A stretch of DNA of 8,236 nucleotides. It comes from QHWK01 sp035315685. Lineage in GTDB: Bacteria > Acidobacteriota > Vicinamibacteria > Vicinamibacterales > CAVVIG01. Positions 1 to 6,347 of the stretch are shown piece after piece. Every line of letters starts with the position of its first letter. Within the stretch, counting starts at the first letter, position 1. The notes beneath the pieces are model-generated. The model was not told the DNA's origin. It was given only the letters and a program-made list of their open reading frames with translations, and made no database searches. The translations under genes were made by a program, and so were the position numbers. The stretch spans positions 1-8,236 of the forward strand of contig DATFXR010000807.1 in NCBI GenBank assembly GCA_035315685.1, read 5' to 3'.

Positions 1-658
1 GATCGCGCGTGCGCTGGTCGCCGACGGCGCACGCGTTGCCGTCACCGGGCGCAGCGCTGCACATCTGTCGTCGGCGCGGCCGACCATCGAAGCCGCGGGT
101 CCTGGATCGGTCGAGACGCTGCAGGCGGACGTTCGGCGCTATTCCGACGTGCACCGCGCGGTAGAGGCCGTCGTCTCCCGCTTCGGCGGCCTCGACATCG
201 TTGTCAACAACGCCGGCGTCGGGATTTTCACGGCGGTCACGTCGATGACACCGGAGCAATGGGCGGAAGTGATCGAGACCAATCTCACGGGCGTCTTCAA
301 TGTCTGCCACGCGGCGCTGCCGCACCTGCGTGGCCGTGGCGGCGCGTTCATCATCAACATCAGCAGCCTCGCGGGGAAGAACGCGTTCGCGAACGGCGCC
401 GCCTACTGTGCGTCGAAGTCCGGCCTGAACGCGTTCAGCGAAGCGTTGATGCAGGAGGTGCGCTACGACGACGTCCGCGTGAGCTACGTGATGCCCGGTT
501 CGGTCGCCACGGCGTTCTCGAGCGGCGATGCGGCGAAGGGCGCCGAGTGGAAGATTGCGCCGGACGAAGTGGCCGACGTCGTCATCAACCTGTTGCGCCA
601 CGATCCGCGCAGCCTGCCGAGCCGCGTCGAGCTGCGACCGTCGAAGCCACAGAAGTAG
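1..658 (+). CDS. Short-chain dehydrogenase/reductase (SDR), 5'-truncated by the window edge
   Basis: The reading frame is already open at the window start, with the first full codon at base 2, and 218 residues are visible. It is a classical SDR, an NAD(P)(H)-dependent cytoplasmic oxidoreductase with a Rossmann fold. Visible motifs are the NNAG strand-4 motif at about residue 69 of the visible part (DIVVNNAG), the catalytic serine region IISxISSLAG-like (INISSLAG), and the catalytic YxxxK as YCASK with Tyr encoded at 404-406. The Asn of the usual catalytic tetrad is in ETNLTGVFN. MPGSVAT matches the usual PG motif after the active site. The N-terminal TGxxxGIG cofactor loop is missing only because it lies before base 1; the visible part begins in the following helix and reaches the second beta strand (ARVAVTGRS). 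An Arg after that strand (GRS) is compatible with NADP preference, but this is weak. Classical SDRs are about 250 residues, so roughly 20-30 are missing. The substrate cannot be told. It ends 12 nt before the next gene, so the two are probably cotranscribed. Confidence 0.93.
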   Translation, partial: IARALVADGARVAVTGRSAAHLSSARPTIEAAGPGSVETLQADVRRYSDVHRAVEAVVSRFGGLDIVVNNAGVGIFTAVTSMTPEQWAEVIETNLTGVFNVCHAALPHLRGRGGAFIINISSLAGKNAFANGAAYCASKSGLNAFSEALMQEVRYDDVRVSYVMPGSVATAFSSGDAAKGAEWKIAPDEVADVVINLLRHDPRSLPSRVELRPSKPQK

Positions 659-670
659 CGCGCGATCAAC

Positions 671-922
671 ATGTCCGTCTTCGACAAACACCACGACGCA
701 CTCGAAGTCCACGAGACGATGATGGGTCCGGCGCGCGGCCGACTCGCGGTGGCGCTCGACCTGCTCACCGATTCGATGGCGCTCGTCGGCCAGCACGGCG
801 TGTACTGTCGCAGCGAGCGATTTCCGGGACAGCCGAAGCTGGACATCGCGCTCGTCCTCGAGCATCTCGAGGACGCGAAGCAGCTCGTGCAGAGCGCGAT
901 GGCGGAGCTGAAGTCCCGGTAG
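671..922 (+). CDS. Small hypothetical protein, 83 aa
   Basis: I do not recognise this protein. It starts with ATG 12 nt after the SDR stop, in the same direction, and ends with TAG. It is the only plausible frame here: it has the gene-like GC-rich third positions of its neighbours, while the longer overlapping frame from about 259 to 1017 runs across the SDR gene in Arg-rich nonsense. The product is predicted soluble, with no signal peptide or membrane segment. It looks mostly alpha-helical: one amphipathic helix at about residues 7-40 (HDALEVHETMMGPARGRL onward) and another at about 58-82 (DIALVLEHLEDAKQLVQ onward), separated by a loop holding its single Cys (VYCRSERFPGQPK). No Shine-Dalgarno sequence precedes the ATG, so translation may depend on reinitiation after the SDR. 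It could be an operon partner of the SDR or an unrelated small helical protein. Confidence 0.65.
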   Translation: MSVFDKHHDALEVHETMMGPARGRLAVALDLLTDSMALVGQHGVYCRSERFPGQPKLDIALVLEHLEDAKQLVQSAMAELKSR

Positions 923-1018
923 CGTCCTCTTCAGCGATGCGGGTGATCGCCGAGGCGACACGTTGGCGGGTCGGGACATCAAAGCGTGAACGCAGCGTGC
1001 GTCAGGGACTGCGGTAGT

Positions 1019-1036
1019 GTCCGGCTTTAGCCGGAC
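1019..1036. terminator. GC-rich hairpin between convergent genes, possible bidirectional terminator
   Basis: GTCCGGC (1019-1025) and GCCGGAC (1030-1036) form a perfect 7-bp stem around a TTTA loop. It sits between the + strand small gene (ends 922) and the - strand MFS gene (stop at 1046-1048). There is no T-run after the stem on either strand, so a classic intrinsic terminator is not shown. It could equally be a dispersed intergenic palindrome or an mRNA-stabilising 3' structure. The rest of 923-1045 shows no gene or other structure that I can support. Confidence 0.45.
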
Positions 1037-1045
1037 CGTGATCGC

Positions 1046-2356
1046 TCAACCCAGCCGCCCCTCGAGAACTTCCTCACTGCCGCTGACTGTTTCCGCCGCC
1101 GGTTCCTGTCGCGGTGACTCGCGCCAGCGCGCCTGGATGATCAGCCACAGCACGCCCGGCAGGCAGAACATGCTGCCGAGCGCGAAGGCGAGCGCGCGGG
1201 GCGACCAGCCAGCGCGATCGAGCTGGCGGCCGGTCCAGTAGCTCGAGGCCGACGACATCAGCGTCACGAGCGCGAGCTCCGCGGCGAAGACGCGGCCGCG
1301 AAAGCGATCCGGCACCTCGAGCTGCAGCAGCACGGTGCTGAAGACCCAGAGGATCGAGCCGCCGAAATGTGCGAACAGGACACAGAGTGCCGCGATCCAG
1401 AGCGACGGTGCCGCGGACAGGGCAACGTAGAAGATGCCGACCATGAAGAACGCCGGCCCGATCGCCCGTCGAAGACGGAGCCGATCCTGACCGAGAATCC
1501 AGCGCAGCGTGATCGGCCCGAGCCCCGCCCCGACGCCGCGCGCGCCGTAGAGAACGCCGATTCCCGCGGCTGATCCGTCGCCGAGCGGAAAGACCCGCTG
1601 GCCGAAGATGGTCAGCAGCAGCAGTACTCCGCCGGCGAGTCCCCAACCGGCCTTCACGAGCATCAGCGCGGCGACGTGCGATCGCTGCCGCACATAGCTG
1701 ACGCCCTCGACGAGATCGGTGAAACCGGTGAGCTCGAGAAATCCGGACGGACGCGGCGCCGCAGCCGGCGTGGAGTCGTAGCGCGTCCGGCCGATGAAGA
1801 ACGCCGATGCGAAGAACGACGCCGCGTTGATGACGAACGCGACGTTCCGCCCCGCAACCGCCGTGACGAGGCCGCCGATCGACGCGCCGAGTGCGAGCAT
1901 CGCCGACCAGGTCGCGGCCGACAGGGCATTCGCGGTGAGCAGTTCGTCCGGCGCGGTCACGTTCGGAATCGTCGCCGTCCTGGCCGGCTCGAAGAACGCC
2001 TGCGCGCCGACGGTCAGCGCCATCACCACGTAGGCAATCCAGACTTCCTCGCGGCGGTGGACCAGCAGCAGCGCGAGAATCAGGCAGCCGCGCACGACGT
2101 CGGTGACGATCATCAGCCGCCGGCGATCGACGCGATCGACGACGACACCGGCGAGCGGACCGACCAGCGCGACCGGCAGGAACTGCACGATCATCATCCA
2201 CGCGACGGCGGTCGCCGATCCGGTGAGATCGAGCAGCAGCGCGAACACGGCAACGGCATTGAACCAGTCGCCGAGCTGCGAGATCGTCTGACCGATGTAG
2301 AGCAGACGGAAGTTGCGGTTCCTGCGAAGGACCGCCCAGGAAGAATTCAAACGCAC
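1046..2356 (-). CDS. MFS transporter, EntS-like (MFS_3 type) exporter
   Basis: This is a major facilitator superfamily inner-membrane protein of about 436 aa, the normal length for a 12-helix MFS permease. Near the N-terminus, RNFRLLYIGQTISQLGDWF (about residues 14-32) is the typical opening of the EntS/MFS_3 group. Motif A between helices 2 and 3 is clear: G66-PLAG70 then D74-R-V-D-R-R-R80. Repeated hydrophobic segments continue to a last one near LAFALGSMFCLPGVLWLII, and the tail is short and Glu-rich (VSGSEEVLEG). Family members such as EntS export small molecules by proton antiport; the substrate here is unknown. The start is uncertain. GTG at 2356 is the furthest plausible start, and TTG at 2350 is the next. 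The open frame continues antisense through the whole kinase gene, but that part is Arg- and Asp-rich and not protein-like. The -10 element at 2358-2363 would put the transcript start near 2350, which favours TTG or a downstream start if that promoter is real. No Shine-Dalgarno sequence is visible. Confidence 0.9.
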   Translation of the reverse strand: MRLNSSWAVLRRNRNFRLLYIGQTISQLGDWFNAVAVFALLLDLTGSATAVAWMMIVQFLPVALVGPLAGVVVDRVDRRRLMIVTDVVRGCLILALLLVHRREEVWIAYVVMALTVGAQAFFEPARTATIPNVTAPDELLTANALSAATWSAMLALGASIGGLVTAVAGRNVAFVINAASFFASAFFIGRTRYDSTPAAAPRPSGFLELTGFTDLVEGVSYVRQRSHVAALMLVKAGWGLAGGVLLLLTIFGQRVFPLGDGSAAGIGVLYGARGVGAGLGPITLRWILGQDRLRLRRAIGPAFFMVGIFYVALSAAPSLWIAALCVLFAHFGGSILWVFSTVLLQLEVPDRFRGRVFAAELALVTLMSSASSYWTGRQLDRAGWSPRALAFALGSMFCLPGVLWLIIQARWRESPRQEPAAETVSGSEEVLEGRLG

Positions 2357-2368
2357 GATTATAATCGT
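2355..2368. promoter_or_regulatory. Symmetric divergent -10 palindrome between MFS and kinase genes
   Basis: ACGATTATAATCGT is a perfect 14-bp palindrome in the 21-bp gap between the divergent genes. It contains TATAAT on the + strand (2360-2365) and also TATAAT on the - strand (2363-2358), a perfect -10 hexamer in both directions within 8 bp. On the + strand it lies 12 nt before the kinase ATG. On the - strand it lies 7 nt before TTG 2350 and overlaps the region of GTG 2356. No good -35 box is found at 16-18 bp in either direction. Transcription from it would give a kinase mRNA with a leader of only about 5-6 nt. A dyad operator for a regulator is an alternative reading. Confidence 0.6.
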
Positions 2369-2377
2369 CGCCGATCC

Positions 2378-4924
2378 ATGTTCGAGAGCCTCGGCCACTA
2401 CAAGATCCTCGAACGCATCGGCGCCGGAGGCATGGGCGAGGTCTACCGCGCGCGCGACACGCGGCTCGGTCGCACGGTCGCGATCAAGGTGCTCGCGGCC
2501 GACGTCGCGGACGATCCCGAGCGGCGCGAGCGTTTCGTGCGCGAAGCGCGCGCGACTGCGGCGCTGTCGCATCCGAACATCGCGGCGCTCTATGAAATCG
2601 GCGAGGACCAGGGACAGCTGTTCCTCGTCTTCGAGTTCGTGCCCGGCGAGACGTTGAACCACGTGATCGGCGGCCGTCCGCTGAACCCGCGGCGCGCGAT
2701 CGATTTCGCCACGCAGATCGCCGACGCGCTCGCCGACGCACACGCCGAAGGCATCGTCCACCGCGACATCAAGCCGGCGAACATCATCATCACGCCGAAA
2801 GACAAGGCGAAGGTTCTCGACTTTGGCCTCGCGACCTGGACGGCTGGCGGCGCCGAACGTGAGCAGGCCGCGCACGAGGCCACGGTGATGGTCACCTCCG
2901 CGGGCACGACGCTGGGCACCGCCGCCTACATGTCGCCCGAGCAGGCGCTCGGCGAGAAGGTCGATCATCGAACCGACATCTTCTCGCTCGGTATCGTGCT
3001 GTTCGAGATGGTCACGGGGCGGCTCCCGTTCACGGGTACGACGCCGACCGCGGTCGCCCTGCAGATCGTGCAGGGGACGGCGCCGCCGCCCTCGTCGGTG
3101 AATCGATCGGTGCCGGCGGAGATCGACGTGATCGCCGGGCGCGCGCTGTCGAAGGATCTTGCCGGCCGTTACGAGACTGCGGCCACGATGGCGGCGGAGC
3201 TCCGATCTCTCGGGGCGATCCTCGACGTCCGCAGCGAAGTGAGCGAAGCGGCCGGCGGCGTCGCCGCTGCCGCGGGCCCGCGCGAGCGCTCCGGGATCGG
3301 CTGGCTCGTCGTGGCGCTCCTGCTCGCCGCGCTTGCCGCGCTCGCCTGGTTCGAGCGCGCGCCGCTGCAGCGGCTCTGGCGACGCGCGATGGGCCCGGCG
3401 CCGGCGCCGGTCATCGCCGTCGTGCCATTCGACACGGATCAGGGCCAGACGTTCTTCGCCGACGGCCTCGCCGAGGATCTGATCTCGCGGCTCGGCCAGA
3501 CGCCCGGATTGAAGGTGATCGGGCGATCGGCCACCCGCAACCTTCGCGGCCGCGCGCCGCGTGACGTCGCCCGCGAGCTGGGCGCCGCGGTGGTCCTTAC
3601 GGGATCGGTGCGTCCCGCCGCCGACTCGATGAAGGTGTCCCTCGAGCTGATCGATCCGTCGGACGAGACTGCGCTCTGGTCCGCTCAATACACGCGCGAG
3701 GTGAAGGACATCTTTGCCGTCCAGGCGCAGATCGCCGAGGAAGTCGCGGGTGCGCTGCGCGTGAAGCTGCAGCCGACTGCGGCGGCAGCGCGGGCCGCCG
3801 CACGGACTGTGGATCCGCACGCGTACGAGCTCTACGTTCGAGGCCGGCAGGCGCTCGCCGAACGTCGGCCAGCTGATGCGATCAACCTGTACGATCAGGC
3901 AATTGCCGCCGACGCTGGACTGGCGGAAGCGTTCGCCGGCATTGCCGAAGCCATTGAATACAGCACGATCATCCTGGGACAGTCGCCGGACGCCCCGGCG
4001 CGACGACGGCTGAAAACGGCGGCGGAACGCGCCTACCAGCTCGACCCCGACCTTCCGCAGTCGAACCTGGCCATGGCGGTGGCGGCGGTGTCGTTGCACG
4101 ACACTCTTGGCTACCTTCGTCGCGCGGTCGAGATCGATCCGACCTACGCCGAGGGACTGCACCAAATCGGCGATCAGCTGCTCGACTTCGATCCGGCGCG
4201 CGCGATCGATTTCTATCGCGGGTCGCTGGCGGCTGATCCGGCGCTATCCGCAGGCTATACCGACATCGCGAACGCACTGATCACGCTCGACCGGTGCGAC
4301 GAGGCCCATCGTCAGGTCGATACGCTAAAGGCGGAACCGATTCCCGGGTGGCGGGACGCGTTTCACACACTAATCGACATCGATCAACGGCAATGGGATT
4401 CAGCGCTTCGGCGGCTGCAGCAATCGCCGCTGCCGGCTGTTCTTGGAACACCGCTCCGCATCCGCGTTCTGGCCTCTGCCGGTCGGCCGCGTGACGCGCT
4501 GCGGGTGCTTGCCGCGGCAACGGCGCCACAGTCGTGCATGATGCAGGCGACGCGAGCTGGCCTGCTCCATGACACGGGCGACACGACCGCCGCTCGCCGC
4601 CTGGTCGGTCCGATGCTCGCCGAAGCCGAGGGTGAGGCTCCGGACGCAGAAGCGATGCGCTGCGCGGTGTCCGCTGCCGCGGCGCTTGGCGATGCGACGA
4701 CTGCTGGAACACTGCTCCGGCGCATTGCCAGCCGAGAGGACTGGCTGCGGCATTGGGCAAGGCAAGTGGGCGCCGTACGCGGCGCGCTCGTCCTTCGCGG
4801 CCGAATGTACCCGTGGAGCCGCGTTGCTGATGCGTCACCGGTCGTCGCAGCGCGCCAGCAAATCGACGCCGCCTACGCGCGCGAGCGCGAGATCGCGCGC
4901 ACCGCGCTGGCCGGCCTCCCGTAG
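2378..4924 (+). CDS. Transmembrane Ser/Thr protein kinase with TolB-like and TPR domains
   Basis: This is an 848-aa PknB-type (Hanks) kinase. The kinase domain spans about residues 8-270. The Gly loop is IGAGGMGEVYRARD (14-27), the ATP lysine is K37 (VAIKVL), and the helix C glutamate is E56. The catalytic loop is HRDIKPAN with D130, K132 and N135, and the Mg site is D148-F-G. A Thr/Ser-rich activation segment (about 169-181) is followed by YMSPEQ (184-189) and D200. All catalytic residues are present, so it should be active. A Pro/Ala linker leads to one membrane helix at about 307-325 (WLVVALLLAALAALAWF). A TolB-like N-terminal-type domain follows at about 344-465 (PVIAVVPFD, FADGLAEDLISRL, VLTGSVR). 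TPR-like helical repeats run from about 479 to the C-terminus. The kinase is cytoplasmic and the TolB/TPR part periplasmic, probably a sensor or scaffold. The start is ATG 2378 because the kinase fold begins at residue 8. The upstream open frame to 1676 is antisense to the MFS gene and not protein-like. No Shine-Dalgarno sequence is visible. Confidence 0.95.
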   Translation: MFESLGHYKILERIGAGGMGEVYRARDTRLGRTVAIKVLAADVADDPERRERFVREARATAALSHPNIAALYEIGEDQGQLFLVFEFVPGETLNHVIGGRPLNPRRAIDFATQIADALADAHAEGIVHRDIKPANIIITPKDKAKVLDFGLATWTAGGAEREQAAHEATVMVTSAGTTLGTAAYMSPEQALGEKVDHRTDIFSLGIVLFEMVTGRLPFTGTTPTAVALQIVQGTAPPPSSVNRSVPAEIDVIAGRALSKDLAGRYETAATMAAELRSLGAILDVRSEVSEAAGGVAAAAGPRERSGIGWLVVALLLAALAALAWFERAPLQRLWRRAMGPAPAPVIAVVPFDTDQGQTFFADGLAEDLISRLGQTPGLKVIGRSATRNLRGRAPRDVARELGAAVVLTGSVRPAADSMKVSLELIDPSDETALWSAQYTREVKDIFAVQAQIAEEVAGALRVKLQPTAAAARAAARTVDPHAYELYVRGRQALAERRPADAINLYDQAIAADAGLAEAFAGIAEAIEYSTIILGQSPDAPARRRLKTAAERAYQLDPDLPQSNLAMAVAAVSLHDTLGYLRRAVEIDPTYAEGLHQIGDQLLDFDPARAIDFYRGSLAADPALSAGYTDIANALITLDRCDEAHRQVDTLKAEPIPGWRDAFHTLIDIDQRQWDSALRRLQQSPLPAVLGTPLRIRVLASAGRPRDALRVLAAATAPQSCMMQATRAGLLHDTGDTTAARRLVGPMLAEAEGEAPDAEAMRCAVSAAAALGDATTAGTLLRRIASREDWLRHWARQVGAVRGALVLRGRMYPWSRVADASPVVAARQQIDAAYAREREIARTALAGLP

Positions 4925-4960
4925 CGCGAACGCTTCCCGCCGTCGCTGGCCTCGATGACG

Positions 4961-5032
4961 CGCCAGCTTTGGCGAGGCTCGCCGAAGCGCCAGAGGCGCG
5001 TAGGCGGCGGCCGAGCGACGGACGCTCGCCTA
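4961..5032. terminator. Cluster of GC-rich inverted repeats between convergent genes
   Basis: The gap between the kinase stop (4922-4924, +) and the dehydratase stop (5030-5032, -) holds several hairpins. CGCCA/TGGCG has a GCTT loop (4961-4974). GGCGA/TCGCC (4971-4983) overlaps it, so the two are mutually exclusive. CGAGCG/CGCTCG has a 5-nt loop (5012-5028) and is enclosed by TAGGCG/CGCCTA (5001-5006 and 5027-5032), which competes for two of the same bases. The last arm contains the dehydratase TAG stop codon. No T-run is present. Bidirectional termination or 3'-end protection is likely from the position but not proven. Confidence 0.45.
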
Positions 5033-5989
5033 CAGGCTTCGCGCCACGACCGACACGAATCGCGCGAGATCGATGTTGCTGCCCGACACGATGACCGCCG
5101 CGCGACGGCCGCTGACCTCGGCGCGCCCGCGCAGGACGGCTGCCGTCGCGGCGCAGCCGGCGCCTTCCGTGATCAGGTGCTCGCGTTCGAAGAGACCCAC
5201 GAGCGCGGCGGCAAGGTCGTCCTCGCTGACCGTCACGATCCGATCGACGAGGCGCTGAATCAGCGCGAAGGTGATCGTCTCCGGATCCGCGTTGCCGCCG
5301 AGGCCGTCGGCCAGCGATTCTCCCGCGGCAATCTCGACCAGCCGCCCCGCGCGCAGGCTCGCGAGAAACGCGTGTGACACCTCCAGCTCGACGCCCACGA
5401 CTTCCACGCGGGGATTGATTGCCTTTGCGACCGCGGCCGCGCCGCTGACCAGTCCGCCGCCTCCGATCGGCACGACCATCGTCTCGAGGTCCGGCACATC
5501 CTCGAAGAGCTCGAGCGCTACCGTCGCCGCGCCGTCGATGACGTCCTGATCGCTGTACGGCGAGATGAACTCCGCGCCGGTGTCGCGCGCGAACGTCTTC
5601 GCCATGCGCTCGGCTTCGTCGTAGTCACGTGCGTCGGCGCGCAAGTCGGCGCCGTGTCTGCGGATCGCGTCGAGCTTGGCGGCGGGGGCGTTGGCCGGCG
5701 TGATTACCACCAGCGGCAGACTGAAGGTCGCGGCGGCCGCGGCCAGGGCGCTGCCATGATTGCCGGCCGACGCGGTCACGAGCGGCCGCGGCCGGCGCTC
5801 GCTCCGCTCGAGCCGGGCAATCACCGCGTTGAAGGCGCCGCGCGCTTTGAACGAGTTCGTCGCCTGCAACGATTCGAGCTTCAGCCAGACGTCGCCGCCG
5901 CTGCTGTCGGACAGCCAGGACGAACGGACCAGCGGCGTGCGGCGGATGTATGGCGCAATCCGACGCCGCGCGCGCAGCGCTTCGATCAT
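5030..5989 (-). CDS. PLP-dependent threonine/serine dehydratase family protein (fold type II)
   Basis: The protein has 319 aa. Fold-type II PLP enzymes of this family deaminate L-threonine or L-serine to 2-oxobutyrate or pyruvate plus ammonia in the cytoplasm; relatives racemise serine. The PLP Schiff-base lysine is K48 in NSFKARGA. SAGNHG (74-79) is the substrate carboxylate loop, GGGGL (176-180) is the PLP phosphate loop, and GSN (303-305) near the C-terminus contacts the pyridine ring. About 320 aa with no ACT regulatory domain matches the catabolic TdcB/serine racemase-like class rather than feedback-regulated biosynthetic IlvA (about 500 aa). The usual PPFDDPxVIAGQGT-type segment reads SPYSDQDVIDGAAT (143-156), so Gln-Gly there is Ala-Ala; specificity may differ from textbook threonine dehydratase. 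The ATG at 5989 overlaps the receiver gene's TGA by ATGA, implying translational coupling. No Shine-Dalgarno sequence is seen. The assignment to the family is firm and the substrate is not. Confidence 0.9.
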   Translation of the reverse strand: MIEALRARRRIAPYIRRTPLVRSSWLSDSSGGDVWLKLESLQATNSFKARGAFNAVIARLERSERRPRPLVTASAGNHGSALAAAAATFSLPLVVITPANAPAAKLDAIRRHGADLRADARDYDEAERMAKTFARDTGAEFISPYSDQDVIDGAATVALELFEDVPDLETMVVPIGGGGLVSGAAAVAKAINPRVEVVGVELEVSHAFLASLRAGRLVEIAAGESLADGLGGNADPETITFALIQRLVDRIVTVSEDDLAAALVGLFEREHLITEGAGCAATAAVLRGRAEVSGRRAAVIVSGSNIDLARFVSVVARSL

Positions 5990-6333
5990 CGGTTGAGGAT
6001 GTCCGCCAGCTGTTGCGTGAACGCCGATCGCGCCAGCACCTCGCCGACGCCCGCGTGTCGAGCCGCGCTGATCAGGTCGGTCTGCACGTGCGACACGTAG
6101 CCGACCGTCGGAATGGACGCCAGGTCCGGCTCGGCCTTCATTGCCGCGACGATGCCGAGCGGGTCGGCGCGGGCGTTGTTGAGATCGAGAATCACGAGCG
6201 ACGGCGGCGCCTTGCGCATCTCGGTGAGCGCGGTATCAGCCGAACGCGCGAACGCGACAGCCACGCCGAGCTGTTTCGCGGTCGTCTTGATTTTCGAGGT
6301 GAACATCAGGTCGTCGAGAACAGCTAAGATCAT
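5986..6333 (-). CDS. Stand-alone receiver-like (CheY-type) response regulator, atypical
   Basis: The 115-aa protein is one receiver domain with no output domain. It has the beta1 acidic pair (LAVLDD, D7-D8), the phospho-acceptor position D50 (LVILDLNN), and a beta4 segment ending in a hydroxyl residue (IPTVGYVSHV, S81). The conserved beta5 lysine of the KP motif is replaced: the region reads VLARSAF, with R102 where Lys is expected. Without that Lys, phospho-dependent switching may be altered, so it could be a pseudo-receiver or an adaptor. The start ATG 6333 gives MILAVLDD, the normal beginning for a receiver. The gene is first in a two-gene minus-strand unit, overlapping the dehydratase start by 4 nt, and is head-to-head with the metallo-hydrolase gene 8 bp away. 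No histidine kinase is in the window. Its partner is unknown. Confidence 0.82.
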   Translation of the reverse strand: MILAVLDDLMFTSKIKTTAKQLGVAVAFARSADTALTEMRKAPPSLVILDLNNARADPLGIVAAMKAEPDLASIPTVGYVSHVQTDLISAARHAGVGEVLARSAFTQQLADILNR

Positions 6334-6347
6334 CGATCGGCATGATA
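6325..6347. promoter_or_regulatory. Overlapping divergent -10 elements at the receiver/hydrolase head-to-head starts
   Basis: The two start codons (ATG 6333 on -, ATG 6342 on +) are separated by 8 bp, so each promoter must lie within the other gene. On the - strand, TATCAT (6347-6342) matches 5 of 6 bases of TATAAT and lies 8 nt before the receiver ATG. On the + strand, TAAGAT (6325-6330) matches 4 of 6, including the key first, second and last bases, and lies 11 nt before the hydrolase ATG. ATCAT/ATGAT arms with an 8-bp spacer (6329-6346) form a small dyad that includes both starts. No -35 boxes and no Shine-Dalgarno sequences are evident. The assignment is inferred from position. Confidence 0.4.

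Noticed and set aside
259..1017. 252-codon plus-strand frame overlapping the SDR and the small gene
   Set aside because: It is Arg/Pro/Ala-rich and out of frame with the SDR, whose motifs are unmistakable. It is a shadow frame.
1676..2377. In-frame plus-strand extension of the kinase antisense to the MFS gene
   Set aside because: The extension is Arg-rich and without domain character, and the kinase domain starts naturally at ATG 2378.
2357..4165. About 603 codons open on the minus strand upstream of and in frame with the MFS gene, antisense to the kinase
   Set aside because: The translation is dominated by Arg, Asp and Gly with no recognisable domain, while the opposite strand is a complete kinase. 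It is the usual GC-rich shadow, so the MFS start is placed at 2356 or 2350.
5654..6327. Plus-strand frames antisense to the dehydratase and receiver genes (148 and 125 codons)
   Set aside because: They lie opposite well-supported genes and have no motifs.
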